The translations under genes and the position numbers were made by a program. 64,000 nt of DNA from positions 2,852,001-2,916,000 of the forward strand of contig JAGYXB010000135.1 of NCBI GenBank assembly GCA_022495005.1, given 5' to 3'. The notes beneath the pieces were generated by a model, which made no database searches, was not told where the DNA came from, and saw nothing but the letters and a program-made list of their open reading frames with translations. The stretch's first letter is position 1. Each line of letters opens with the position of its first letter. The DNA is from Rhyacophila brunnea (taxonomy: Eukaryota > Arthropoda > Insecta > Trichoptera > Rhyacophilidae). This document shows, piece after piece, positions 1 to 11,630 of this stretch.

Positions 1-410
1 TCTCCAACTCTCTCGGTCCTATGTCGTTCGCTGCCACGTATATCCGCCGAACTTTACCAGTTCGTCAATCCAGCGGCTTTTAGGGCGACCCTGTGGCCGT
101 TTCGTACCCCTTGGGTACCATTGGATGACGGCATTTGTCCAGCGGCCGTCCTTTCGGCGAGCAATGTGCCCCGCCCATCTCCATTTCAGCTGTTTGGCAA
201 CGTCTATTACATCGCGTACTCTTGTCTGCTTCCTAACCCATTCGTTTCTCTTACGGTCATTTCGCGTGATGCCCAACATGCACCTCTCCATGCCTCGCTG
301 TGTGACTCTTAGCCTTTGGACATCTCTCGTGTTGAGGGTCCACGTCTCGCAGCCATACGTGAGCACGGGTAGCACACATTGGTTGAACACCCTACGCTTA
401 AGACATAAGA
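1..410 (-). pseudogene. RTE-type LINE reverse transcriptase, C-terminal fragment
   Basis: Read on the minus strand this encodes the end of a non-LTR retrotransposon polymerase. Visible motifs are VFNQCVLPVLTYGCETWTL near the 5' side and then RWAGHIARRKDGRW and WYPRGTKRPQGRP, the usual order at the C-terminal side of RTE-clade reverse transcriptases, which copy their RNA at a nicked target. The catalytic FADD-type box and the endonuclease are absent, so the copy is 5'-truncated at about 410. An in-frame TAG at 19-21 interrupts the family-like text, which resumes with DRESWR and runs off the window edge. I read this as a dead 5'-truncated copy. Family assignment is by motif memory, not by search. 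Confidence 0.8.
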
Positions 411-896
411 CTGTTTTATAGTATTCATAAAACCCTTCATATGTAAAGAGGGAAGGGGAGAAATGTCATAAAAATATGCGTAACAGCATTCTTTAGTTCA
501 GTACCTACTGACTATTTCATATCTTTTTTAGAATGGTATCAAAAAAGTGTACCATAATAACATTATATAAGTATTAAATAAACAGAGAGAATTGCAGAAT
601 TGATGACTACAGTGTATTGATTGTTAAGAAAACGTGGAATGAAAAAAAAATGATAAAGCATGAAAAATAATGCTAAATAACAAAAATTTCCGGAACGTCT
701 TTTCGGTTTGCGTAAGGAAACTTCCGGACCGCTATTCCGGTGCGTTCCGGTTGAAAAATAGCGTCTTAACACAATAAGTCGCAAAATCGTCTTGGAGTTA
801 AGTTTGTATAATATAATATTTTACATAAATATTATGGAACATTTATGAACCTTACGAGTATTAAGTAAAATTCAACAAAATATACTTATAACACAA
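411..896. other. AT-rich gap with a GGAACG-rich patch
   Basis: No gene seen. Bases about 685-760 are GC-rich with repeated TTCCGG strings and resemble the end of the short hAT-type element at 29328-29563, so this is probably a degraded piece of that family. Confidence 0.35.
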
Positions 897-1235
897 CCCC
901 CGTTTCAGACGGGACACCGATGTCGCGCTCGTATATAATAAGGAGGCCTTTGTATTTGAATAAAGGGGCTTTTGTATTATGTTTATGAACGCCCAGATCT
1001 AATGAGTCGACGCATAATTTCACGATATAAATTAGAACATAAAACTGGCTGCGGTCATAAAAACATGTGTATCGGCGGCTTGAGAATGTAGCGGCCGACG
1101 TAAAAGTGTACCGGACACGCTTTGACTCATTAGCTCGGGGCGTTCATAAACATAATACAAAGGCGCTTTTATTCGGATACAAAGGCCTCTTTATTATATA
1201 CGAGCGCGACACCGGTGTCCCGTCTGAAACGGGCC
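897..1235. mobile_element. Long-TIR MITE, family H1 copy 1
   Basis: A fold-back element. The left half (CCCGTTTCAGACGGGACACC, then a GAGGCCTTTGTATT block) is matched by its reverse complement ending GTCCCGTCTGAAACGGGCC. The arms are about 120 bp, around a non-palindromic centre of roughly 100 bp. The right flank is TTA. Two more copies lie at 10124-10439 and 13534-13794, the last of which is flanked on both sides by TAA. A 3-bp TWA target and a GGCC-type terminus fit PIF/Harbinger non-autonomous elements (inference). The short reading frame across it is a by-product of the palindrome and is not a gene. Confidence 0.8.
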
Positions 1236-3032
1236 TTAATCCACAAAACAATCGACAAAGATTAAGTTATCTGGTGAATTGACCCATTGAGACAATCGGT
1301 GTCAATTTGACGCCACTTGTCCTTGGTAAAAAATATAAGACCCTACAAAGTTACCTACATATTATTTGAAATATGTACAATTATAAATAAAATTGTTTAA
1401 ATTGCTAAACATATGTTTGTCAAATTTTCTTCGGTTATTGGTTCATTTATTGTTACTTTTAAATCAATATTAATAAATAAACAAATAAATAATTGGTTAT
1501 GAAGGTACCTATGTATTAAATAGGTTGTCTACCAAGAGTAACGTCCATTTTGACTAATTACAGTAGGTATAGGACGTAAGTAAACATACTTACTGTCATT
1601 TTGTTTATATTTAGTTAGTAAATTATTTATATAATATTAACTTGTTATCCAGGTTAACCGGAAAACCATGCAAAATTCGTATTCCGGAAGCAAACATCGC
1701 GTCGATGTCATTCGAGTTTAATCTAGTGGAAATCTGTTCCTGCAAAAGTTCTTGTTTACATATACTTATATGTTTTATTGATACGTCTGCGTAGGATATG
1801 TGTATACAAAATATAAAGAAGTCGTACATATCGTGCGTGGAATTTTGTTGTTTTTGTATTATGGGGTGAGGTTTTCTTAAACATAGAATACGTTAAGTGA
1901 CGGTGTCACGTTTTTAAGCCACATTTATATTTTAAAAAGATCTAGTTAAGAAAAAAATTTACTCGCAGGGTTTCGATACATTGCTTAGCACCCTTGCCAA
2001 CATTTTTTTTGCCAACAAGCAACATTTTTGATTCATCTATCTATCCATCTTGCAAAATTCACATTTGATGTGTGGCGTTAAATTTAGTGTATTTCGACTC
2101 CGCAAACAGCTTAAAACTTCTCTTATAAAAGCTTGAATATTACACTAGATTTGCCTGAAAATAAACAGTTGGTATATTTTTACCAGTATAATAGATTTGA
2201 CACAATATGTAAATCATGTCCAGTCAAGTTTTGAAATAAAAAAAAACCTTCAATCATTGTTCTCGTGAAAAAATGTTTATAATAATTATTACGACTTTTT
2301 TTGAAATGGTAATTTCTAGACATTTTGTTAACTTTAAGAAAATCTAGTATTTTTCTGTCATCTAGCTTATTTTCTTACCCCATAATATGGCATTTATGGC
2401 ATTAATAAAAAGGGCTTTCAAATTTTATTCGCTGATCGCTGCATAATCGCTGTTAAGTAAGTTAAACAATGATAAAATTTGTTCATTATTTAAGATTAAC
2501 CCAAGTCAAATAATATGTAGGTACCTATATTGTACGGAAGACGTACCTACTGATGCATTCAAATGTTTACCATCATACCTTATAGTTCAGGAACAATTCA
2601 TCTGGTTTCCCTACTTTCATAATATAATTAAACTAGTCTTCTAGTGAGTAGTGGGTACCTACTAAATGTTTTGTTGTGATTTAATTCATCTGATCACTCC
2701 GCCCCATAAGCGCACGTCCTCTAAATTTAACCAAATTAATAAAATTACATTTATATTTTAAATATTAAAAGATAACCGTTATACCTACAGTTTTTACGTA
2801 GCATCGTAAAAAGATTAAATCTGGCCTTGTCGTTGCTTTGTACATAGGTATTAATTTTACTAAATAATTGTATTCCCAGCTAAACGCGACAATGAACACA
2901 TTTAATGTAATAATTCATTTTTCCCATTGTTTCATGTAAGTGATTTGACATTCAATTATTTCGTGATAAACGTCGTCGAATTGTGAGTATGTATATAATT
3001 TTCTTATGTGCACATAATAATCTAAATAATAT
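1236..3032. other. Gap, AT-rich; one possible exon-like stretch
   Basis: Mostly low-complexity AT-rich DNA without recognisable elements. The only stretch with coding-like composition is 1623-1751 on the minus strand, listed separately. Confidence 0.5.
1623..1751 (-). other. Possible terminal exon, unrecognised
   Basis: On the minus strand a pyrimidine-rich stretch ending in TTTTGCAG is followed by an open phase-0 stretch reading EQISTRLNSNDIDAMFASG and continuing to a stop at about 1623. The third codon positions are richer in G and C than the surroundings. I do not recognise the protein. It could be chance, a decayed element or a real last exon. No partner exon is visible nearby. Confidence 0.2.
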
Positions 3033-5339
3033 CGACCCTTAATCGGCAGAACAACGTAAGCGACACTTTTTGGTAAATTGCGTTTTAAATGGAGAACTGT
3101 TCAATATCACCTAGCGCATAAGTGACAAAAATATTAGAGCCCGATCTCAATCGCGTGACATTTTTTTAGGGTCTGTGCCTTTTAGCGTTTTAACTTGTAT
3201 CGCATTATAAAGTAGAGCAAAACAACGTAACCGACGTTATTTGATAGTGTAAGCTACGGTACGGTTTATTCGGTGGTCCGTCTGGTAGTGAGTTGTGCGA
3301 AAACCGATTTGGGAGCAAAGCTCGCGCCGTCCAGTAAAACTGGCTGAGATAAAATAAACCTGGTAATAGAGTTTATTAAACAATAATTACCCGCCGTTAC
3401 ATCTCACTACTGTCGGAATAATCTACGAAGAATAGTATCTTCCTATAGATTTTTGAAATGTTAAAAATGTAAAATTTGGATTCTTTGAATGAATCCACTA
3501 ATGTCGTGATTCGGAATGTTTTCAGAAACGTATTTAATAGACAGTAAGTTCAACTTGGGTTTTCATCTACCAAAAAAGATAATAGTGTTCTTTTTGCGAG
3601 AAAGTAACAAATATGTCTGGTGACGAGAGACTTCGGCTAATTGAAACGGATACTTACAAATGTCCCCTTACCGTAAAGGATAAATGCAAAGAGATGTTCT
3701 TTAATGATCTGGCCAAAAGTAAAAATCACAATGACATTTTGTGCGCAAGTTTTGACCTCGAGAAGGTGCTAAACACTCCCTAGTCGAAATACGCATACTA
3801 TAATGAAAGTATCTACGAAAGTGGAACAAATAATGGATACTGCTTTTTATGGGGTGAAACTGATGGTAAACGTGGCAGTAATGAGATCTCAGCAATCATG
3901 CACAAATCTTTGGACAGGACTGACAAAGCGGGAAAAAATCAAGGAATTATTATACCGTGATTGGTCAGAATAAGAACCGGGCAACACTGGGTATGCTATC
4001 TTATTTTATGAAAAATTCAACTTTCATTGAATTGATAGAAATACATTTTCTATTACCAGTGGGTCTATTCTGTATTTATCGACCGCTAAAGTGATAAAGT
4101 GATAAAGTGATAAATATTATCAAACTTAGGGTAGGTTTGTATTATATAATTAGCACTTATTGTAACAATTACAATACGTTGATTATAATCGTACTACGAT
4201 GCCGGTCGATTCTATTCATGCGACAATTGAGTCATTTATATAGTAGTTTGGGCACTATCAAAATGACCCACCATCATTTCCAACGCTAGGTCATCATGTC
4301 ATATGCAGAATTCCGTGACTGGAAATCTTTCGCTGCTACTTGCATTCCATCAAAGTTCAAAATTAAATTTGGTGAATTATGAAAGGCATAATTTAAAAAC
4401 TTACCAAATATTGTACCTACTCTGGTGACAGTAGGACTAAACTGTTAGACCTAGAAAATGTCATCAGATCCCGATCAAGTGCTGTGATGCTTTAAGCGCA
4501 GCCACCCTTGCTGTATAGTGCTAAATCACCAATATTGGAAATCCAGTATAACGAGTAACAGTATAAAAGTCTCTGTGTTAAATGTAATATCCCTCAGAGA
4601 TGACGGATGAGTTTATGAAACTGCCACATGGATTATCAGTGGAAGATACTTTACCGGAATCCGATCAGGAAGATGTGAATGAGGATAATACAGCGATTAC
4701 TGCTTAAAAAATGTGGGACAATAATTTTTTTGTAAAACTGAATAGTTGATTACAATTTTATTTTATCATAATTAGTAGGTCCCCATATTTAATTATGTAC
4801 GAGTAGATACGTACCTATTTCATTTTGAAAAATAACAATACCTGATAATATTAATAATATAAGCGAAACCTTAAAAATACCAATCATTTATTTTTATTTT
4901 ACCTATATGTGATTAAGTATCTACATGCAAAAATATTAATTTAAAAAGTCAAAGTATTTTTAATTTATTTAACAACGTCCCCTTTCGTAAAATAAATGGG
5001 TGCTTATGTTATTTATTTTAATACTTAATTAGTAATGCCCTGTGATGATAATTAGCATGAAATTTATAAATAAAAACGACTACGCCAAATAGCGTAAGCG
5101 ACATGCCTGGAAAAAATATCGTGTCATAGACATAAGCACAACAGCGTTACCGCCACTATCTCGAAAACTAAAAGCACTAATGCAATTGTTTTATAATTTC
5201 CGTATAGGCAGTAACCAATTATTATTAACCACATTAACAGAATTCATTTTTGGAACTAATTACGGAAATAATTTAAAAAAAACCTTCTCCTGTAAAATTT
5301 ATAAATTGTCGCTTACGTTGTTCTGCCGATTAAGGGTCG
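3033..5339 (+). mobile_element. Decayed 2.3 kb DNA transposon with perfect 33-bp TIRs
   Basis: The terminal inverted repeats 3033-3065 and 5307-5339 are identical over 33 bp and begin CGACCCTTAATCGGCAGAAC. ATAT lies directly outside both ends (3029-3032 and 5340-5343), consistent with a 4-bp target duplication, though ATAT is self-complementary and could also be terminal sequence. The TIR core ACAACGTAAGCGAC recurs with changes just inside the ends at about 3222, 5091 and 5141, as expected of subterminal transposase-binding sites. A broken transposase-like frame runs left to right inside. I cannot name the superfamily. A 4-bp target would suit Sola-type elements, but I could not verify that. 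Confidence 0.8.
3613..4707 (+). pseudogene. DDE-type transposase-like pseudogene
   Basis: Starts at an ATG (MSGDERLRLIETDTYKC) and shows, in order: CASFDLEKVLNTP near 3745, a premature TAG at 3781, then YNESIYESGT and GETDGKRGSNEI (about 3797-3890), GQNKNRATLGML (about 3967-4005), SYAEFRDWKSFAA (about 4300-4335), YSAKSPILE, and an acidic tail SVEDTLPESDQEDVNED ending in a stop at 4705-4707. The order FDL-x-KVL, GKRG-x-NEI, then D-x(n)-GQN is a conserved layout I know from many arthropod transposase-like proteins. The D of FDL and the aspartate before GQN are the likely metal ligands (inference). Several frameshifts and stops make it non-functional. An octamer GTGATAAA repeats three times at about 4090-4113. 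Confidence 0.65.
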
Positions 5340-5946
5340 ATATATTGTCAGTGTATGATAATCTGTATAAAATGTGATTTATGATATACATGTAACTGTA
5401 ACACATCTGTATTTTTTGGTACTATGTAAAGTGTAAATACACCAAGTAGTGTGTATTTATATTACGAAAAGCTTTATTAATGCAAACGTTGTCCACAACA
5501 ATTTTATGAAAATATTAATATTTTCCTTCGTGCCAAACACTCTTAGTGGGGTAGTAATACTAATCGCTCGTCTCCAAATCAACATAATGTTGTTGTTTTT
5601 TAGTCTTAAAATTGAGAATACATTCATTAACGTCAACAATTAGAGACATTTCGTAGTAAAATGAAACATAAATAAAGTATACAATTAGTTATTACAATTT
5701 ATTATGTATATAATCAAAATTAAGGTGAGTTCTCAACACAAAAGTTTATTAAATATACTGCTAGAGTGCTTGTAAGAAGGTACCTAATGAACCTTTTGAT
5801 GGACGAATAATTGAACAGAGAATGGATCATTGATATTGGAAGTTGCATGAAAAAAAATATCTTATAAGAATCAATGTGAAACATTTTTTCAGAGATATAA
5901 ATCTGTATCATAATAGTTAAATTGAGAGTTTTAAAATATGTAGTCC
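5340..5946. other. Gap, nothing recognised
   Basis: AT-rich; only short chance reading frames on both strands. Confidence 0.5.
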
Positions 5947-5948
5947 AA

Positions 5949-6030
5949 ATAGTGTTGCCAACTTTCATTGATAAAAATGACAGATATGGTACGAAAATCA
6001 ACTACCTATATGGCAGAAAAAATGCGAGAT
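5949..6030. repeat. Solo end of TTGCCAACT repeat family
   Basis: TGTTGCCAACTTTC, then a GACAGAT...GGCAGAAAAAATGC block, matches the left end of the element at 46972-47552 in order and spacing. The opposite end is not found here, so it is a truncated copy. Confidence 0.5.
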
Positions 6031-7342
6031 GTTTTGAAAATTAAGAAATATATAAAATCTAGCGTTAAAATGTCTCATAATAATAATTATCAATATTAAT
6101 AATACGCTTGTTAATTATTCAGCGTCTGGCAGATTTCATCTGCTAATCCACGGCACGCCCATGGATTTATGATTTTAGTCAAAAGAATTGTATTCATTAG
6201 GTAAGTACTCACTAAACATAATCTCGACTATAATTAATGATTATATTATCGTTTCAATCAATTTCGCTCGAATTCACACTGTGTACTACCTAGTTAGAAT
6301 CAAGATAGAGATGCACGATTGTAAATCTCAAATTACAAAGGGAACGATTAAGCACCGCCGGCAAACCTTTTAACTATAAATGCTAAATGGGGATGCTTCT
6401 CTAAGATCAGATAAACTAATTAATTTTGTAATTGACATGGACAGTAGGTATTATTAGCATCGGTAACTAAAGTTTCTCAAACTTTTACGATTAAAGGAAT
6501 TTAGTTGTAGATAAAATACAGTCGAATAGTAGGTACACCATTATTACTATTTTTTTTTTATTACATACTTATTTTGAGGATATCCAAAGAGATATTATGC
6601 ACGTTGGATGAATAATCTTTTTTCTGACGACACCGTTACTGGTGGATAGTCTATTGACAGTTTAAAAGTTTATTGACCAAAGTGAACAGCAATCAGCGTA
6701 AGATGTCAAACATTATCATAATAATATTAGCTTAATGTCATCTCCCTCCATTTTCGAAAGTGAAAAGGTGCTGTCACTTTGTTTTTTTGTATCGTTTTTC
6801 GTCTGGATTCGGGACTTGGAGGTGGACAAATAACACACCGGAATTGTGGTGGAAACGACGAGCTTTATTTGGGTTAATATCTACTAGGTTGCTACATTTT
6901 ATATATATTTTGTTACGGAGGCTGAAATGTATATGTTTACGATTTGGCTGTTTGCAGCGTTCTGCCACGCCAAAAAAATCGGCCGCTTACGAAGCGATAC
7001 CAATGTGGCGTTGCTGATCTGACATTTTGCCGCCAACCATGTACAACGTTGCCGATTTATGATTATTTATTTTCGTAATCAACCTTTACTATTTTTTGGC
7101 TTAGTACCGATTACGGCTTCTCCTGATTCACTGAGACATCCCCAAATGGGGACCATTTGGGAGTGTAACATTAACATACCACGGTTATCAGTTGAAAACT
7201 GGAAAAAAGGTTGTTTTTAGTCACGCGAAAGGACGATAATTATCACTTAAGTATATCATTTAAAACATATTCGCCTTCATTTGATAATAATATGTATACC
7301 TTGCAGTGGCGAAGACTCCGTATTATATGCTATCATCTAAAG
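6031..7342. other. Gap, no gene recognised
   Basis: AT-rich. Bases 6770-7060 are somewhat less AT-rich and open in both directions, but neither product resembles a known protein. A small perfect hairpin occurs at about 7140-7162 (CCCAAATGG / CCATTTGGG). Confidence 0.4.
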
Positions 7343-7670
7343 CAGGTCTGGGTAAACTTTATGGATAACGGGCCACAATATGAATACAAAAAGAACGGTA
7401 GGCCCCAACTAAAATACTATTTTTAGATATACCCACACTATTTTATTATCATAAAAAAGGAATTTCAAAATTAAAAAATAAATGATTCTCTAATATAATA
7501 GCCAACAATTTAATGAGGAGAATGAATTTTTTTTGTGAAAAGAGTGTACTCTTGTGTTCATTTTGTGGTTCTTAAAACTGCTTGTAAATAATGTTCATTG
7601 GTGATACTTGATCTAAAGAGTTTTTATTGATATTCATACTAAATTGAAAATGTTTATTCATATTTATGTA

Positions 7671-8971
7671 CGAGGGTGGGTCAATAATTCCTTAGAAAAA
7701 AGCATTAAAACTGTTTTTATTTTTGTATTTTTTTTTTATTTCTCAACATAATCTCCTTGGAGCTCAATACACTTGGTTAGACGTTTCTCAATTTTTTTTA
7801 AACCGTCAGAAAAATAAGTTTTCGGAAGGTCCTCAAAATAAGCATTTGTCCGATCGATGACTTCTTCATTTGAAAAAAAACGTTGTCCACTTAGCCATTT
7901 TTTTAAGTTTGGGAAAAGGAAAAAGTCACTGGGGGCTAAATCTGGCGAATACGGTGGATGGTCGACCAATTCGAACTTCAATTCTTCAATTTAAGCCATT
8001 GATCGTAAACATGTGTGAACACGGGCATTGTCCTGATGAAAGAGGATTTTTTTCCTGTTTAAATGAGGCCGTTTTTCTTCAATTTTGTTTTTTAGCTGGT
8101 CCAATAAAGATGCATAATAATCCCCTGTTATTGTTTTTCCTTTTTCCAAATAGTCAACGAAAATAATTCCACGTGCATCCCAAAATACAGTAGCCATAAC
8201 CTTACCAGCTGATTTTACGGTTTTCGCCTTCTTTGGACATGGTTCGCCTTTCGCAATCCACTGCTTTGACTGTTCTTTCGTCTCGGGAGTATAGTGGTGT
8301 ATCCATGTTTCATCTATAGTCACAAAGCGACGAAAAAATTCATCCGGATTGCGTTGCATGAGCGACAACAGGGCTTTAGAGGCCACCACCTTATTGCGTT
8401 TATTGTCGACTGTGAGCAAACGCGGCACCCATCTTGCGGAAATTTTTTTCATGCCCAATTTGTCATGTAAAATAGAAATGACGCTACCTTTTGAGATCCC
8501 TGTAACCTCAATTATCTCACTCAACTTTAATCTTCGGTCACTTAACACCATATCGTGGATTTTATTGATCATTTCTGGTGTAGTCACCTCTACAGGACGT
8601 CCTGAGCGTGGTTCATCCTTTGTTGATGTACGACCACGTTTAAATTCATTTAACCAGTTATAAATAGTTGCAAGTGAAGGAGCAGATGTGCCGTGAACTA
8701 AATCCAACTCATTTTTTATTTCCTTTGCTGTTAACCCTTTATATTAAAATGTTTAATAACAGCTCTAAACTCAATTTTCCATTTTCCATTTTTCCATTTT
8801 CCACAAGCAAATTTTTTTTTTAAATGTACGAGAAACACACAACAACCCGACCAATCTGATTGAAACTTCGCAGCATACTGAATCGGTAGTGCCGCTGCAT
8901 GGAAACAAACCGCTTACAGTACTAGTCGCGCCACCTGTCGGCTTTTCTAAGGACTTATTGACCCACCCTCG
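7671..8971 (-). mobile_element. Mariner-family transposon, nearly complete
   Basis: A 1.3 kb element with TIRs CGAGGGTGGGTCAATAA at 7671 and the inverted copy ending at 8971, flanked on both sides by the TA target dinucleotide (7669-7670, 8972-8973). Length, TA target and the enclosed D,D34D transposase all fit mariner. The transposase lies on the minus strand and fills most of the element. It carries only a few lesions, so the insertion is comparatively young and postdates the surrounding hAT-like element. Confidence 0.95.
7736..8795 (-). pseudogene. Mariner transposase, disrupted
   Basis: Cuts and pastes the element at TA sites through a DDD catalytic triad. In order on the minus strand: KIEFRAVIKHFNIKG (N-terminal helix-turn-helix start), then TAKEIKNELDLVHG after a one-base frameshift near 8735; TIYNWLNEFKRGR and GRP (second helix-turn-helix and linker); WVPRLL, corresponding to the WVPHEL box; VTIDETWIHHY (first D); FHQDNARVHT (second D); YSPDLAPSDFF (third D). 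Thirty-four residues separate the last two, the mariner signature. Lesions are the frameshift, an in-frame TAA at about 7984 in place of a lysine-like codon, and a GGAAAAT slippage duplication around the expected start. All three catalytic aspartates survive. Confidence 0.9.
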
Positions 8972-9483
8972 TAGGTTGATTCAACCATACATTTTTCGAG
9001 CAGAATTTTTAAGTTATTCGAATTTGTCCGAATTAAGAGTTTTATAAAATTTGCAGATTTCTTCTCGGCGGTGCAATTCATGTATATTCTTATTTTATTT
9101 TTTAAAAGGCGTTGAAATGTAGAAAATAGTAAACTTTTTCAGAAATACGATTAAAGCTCGCGGGCCGCATAGAAATACTTGGCGAGCCGTAGTTTTCCCA
9201 GGCCTGATTTAAAAGCTACCTTCTTAAGAAAAATAAATTTTAATTACCTATTAACGTATTTAAATAACTACTTCATTATTTTATATTCTACAAAAATAAT
9301 ATAGTTTGCCAACGCTATCTGTGTGTAGGTAGATGTATTACAAATTGATTTTCGGCTTACCCAATTGGACGTGTATAGTATGTATCTTTTTTAAAGCGAT
9401 ATAATTTTTGTACTTTATACTATACATTAATTTACACGCGCCGGATTCGACGCCAAATGGTCTCTTGGTGAAGAGTGTACTTC

Positions 9484-9826
9484 AGTGAAACGGCAAATAA
9501 TTTACAACAGTAGGTGCGATGAAATGTCTCACTAGTTGCCAATCGAAGACCCGTAGTCGAGGTGTTTGCACGTCGATTTGTTTTGTCATGGCGTCGGATG
9601 AAAATATTCTTAAATCGTGTAAAGATGACTAAAAATCTTTACGTATACGTACTTAAAAAAGAAAACATGTCAATGATCATACTATTATTATTAGTAATAT
9701 AACAATAAACATTAATGGACGCATGCTGGATTTTTATGACAAATTATATTTCGTTCGGCACGCGTCATTTACACAATCCGCGCATCGCCTAGCCATGATC
9801 TTTTTAGACCATGCCTCAACTGAAGT
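9484..9826. repeat. Interspersed repeat R1, copy 1
   Basis: Shares order and sequence with 51185-51541: CAGTGAAACG, AATAATTT-CAACWG, GTAAAGATGACTAAAAA, AAAGAAAACATGTCAATGA, CCGCGCATCGCCTAGC and GATCTTTTTAGACC. The shared block begins at CAGTGAAACG and ends at GCCTCAACT. No open frame. Probably a non-autonomous DNA element; ends are defined only by comparison of the two copies. Confidence 0.65.
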
Positions 9827-10123
9827 AGGTATTAGAATTTTCTAGCCCGGGTAGAACGCGGTTGGACAATACGTTTTTTAAATTTAATATTTACTTTAGT
9901 GCCTACTTCGTGAAATACTTATTTAATATAATAAGGTGAAATATAATATTTTTGTTCAGTAGAATACCGATGATGACCAAAATTCAAATTCAATTCCTGT
10001 AAATATTGTTGTCCTAGTATTGTTTTTCAGTTACCTACCAAAGCCTACTTTCAACAGACACCCTTCACCTTGTTGTTATCTTGACAGCAAAAGCGAATAA
10101 AAACATTGACAGGAATTAATTTA

Positions 10124-10439
10124 CCCCCGTTTCAGACGGGACACCGGTGTCGCGCTCGTATATAATAATGAGGCCTTTGTATTCTAATAAAGGGGCCTTT
10201 GTATTATGTTTATGGACGCCCAGAGCTAATGAGTCAACGCATAATTTCGCGATATAAATTAGAACATAAAACTGGCTGGGGTCATAAAACATGTATATCG
10301 GCGGCTTGAGAATGTAGCGGCCGACGGAAAAGTGTACCGGACACGCTTTGACTCATTAGCTCGGGGCGTTCATAAACATAATACAAAGGCCTCCTTATTA
10401 TATACGAGCGCGACACCGGTGTCCCGTCTGAAACGGGCC
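10124..10439. mobile_element. Long-TIR MITE, family H1 copy 2
   Basis: The most complete copy of the family at 897-1235 and 13534-13794. It has about 120-bp arms with CCCGTTTCAGACGGGACACC at the left and the inverted match ending ACGGGCC at the right. Orientation is the same as copy 1. The centre (AAAACTGGCTG to GTACCGGACACGC) is unique and not palindromic. Confidence 0.85.
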
Positions 10440-11049
10440 TATTGTCGCACTGATATAGCTGCATTCTTTATTTACAACACTTTACCTCCAGTGTCCAGAT
10501 TTATCCTATAGACAAGCATCTTGTCTAAAGATACCTCAAGTTGTTACTTTACGGATAAGTATTGACTTGCTCCGGGAATTGGTTATTACCAGGAAACAGA
10601 AACAATAACTTCCATTGAAGAAAATTTTCTAATATTGTATGGTAATAAATAATATTTACAGTCTGCCTCAGGCGACCGGTAATAATGCCGATCGTCAATC
10701 GTGGTCTTTGAAGGTTAACGGTGTGGCAAAAATTAACAACTTTCTGGCCACAGACTTGACGACTTTTCAAATAGCATTAACATATTATTTAACTTAACTT
10801 CCACTTTGCGGCCAGCTGATGGAAAAGTTACTATTGTTGCTACTTACATAATTTATTTATGAAGAACTTTCGTTCTTTCCAGTAGAAGTTTATGGTAAAC
10901 TAGTGATAGGACGGCACTACCACGCGAAATACGAATATAAAAAATACAGACACACAGCATGAAGAAATATTCTGATTCGATTTGATTTTCAAATCAACGA
11001 GATGGACGATAATTGGATCTAGGCGTGCGCACCTCTACCCAGTCGTTCC
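10440..11049. other. Gap, nothing recognised
   Basis: No element ends or coding signatures. A less AT-rich patch at about 10670-10760 has no identifiable product. Confidence 0.4.
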
Positions 11050-11459
11050 CATGGGCCCCACATCGTGAAGCGGCGAGGCTAGTGAGGCTAGGATCTTTGG
11101 CGCCCCCCCCCCCTAACTATCGCTAAGGATAAAGGCAGTGTGATGCTCTACAGCAGCGTTTTCCAAATGGTGTACGCGGTAAAATTAATGTGTATGTTTA
11201 GTGTTTTATTGTATATTTTAATAAATCCATTTGAATTATAGAGATGTCGAGTATTGATACACAATTAAAAATTGTATCGTACAACCACATAACTTAATAC
11301 ACACATAACATAATATTATTGAAAGAACTTTTTTACTATTAAAGCAAATTTTTTATGTGTGTTTATCTCACTTATCTGGTCGTCTCGCCTTGCCGGGCCC
11401 CTCTTGAGCCCGGGCCCCCAGGCTAGAGCCCTATTAGCCCCCCCCTTGTGGGGGCCATG
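11050..11459 (+). mobile_element. CATGG-type hAT MITE, family M2 copy 1
   Basis: Begins CATGGGCCCCACATCGTGAAG and ends TTGTGGGGGCCATG, an inverted pair. The flanks GTCGTTCC and GTTATTCC agree at 6 of 8 positions by transitions. Internal landmarks (GGATCTTTGG, CTATCGCTAAGGATAAAGGCAG, TTTATCTCACTTATCTGGTC, GAGCCCGGGCCCCCAGGCT) recur in the copies at 11761, 51036 and 56606. Confidence 0.75.
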
Positions 11460-11630
11460 GTTATTCCATTTATATTAGTTTTCTTTTCGTATTAAAAAAA
11501 TGCAAGAAATTATTTTTTTCTAGAGTTTGTCAGTGCTCTCTTTTTGGAAAGCGTTGATATGAGGTTGCCAAAAGCTACATCAATGTGTGCTACGATAACT
11601 TCGATGCCTGGATGTGTGATTAGTAGGTGG

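Larger units (their letters stand above)
7343..9206. mobile_element. hAT-like element interrupted by a mariner
   Basis: The left end CAGGTCTGGGTAAACTTT at 7343 and the right end AGTTTTCCCAGGCCTG at 9206 are inverted copies (CAGGYCTGGGNAAACT), each followed inward by a GGGCC(R)CA block. The flanks ATCTAAAG and ATTTAAAA agree at 6 of 8 positions, both changes being transitions, consistent with an old 8-bp hAT duplication. Removing the mariner at 7671-8971 leaves about 560 bp, so this was a short non-autonomous element when the mariner landed. Confidence 0.6.

Noticed and set aside
1067..1282. Open frame within the long-TIR element
   Set aside because: Its sequence is the palindrome arm plus centre and corresponds to nothing conserved as protein in the other two copies.
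7991..8707. An intact cellular gene of 238 codons (SETMAR-like)
   Set aside because: It lies inside mariner TIRs with TA flanks and lacks an in-frame start and C-terminus because of lesions; it is a transposase pseudogene, not a domesticated gene.
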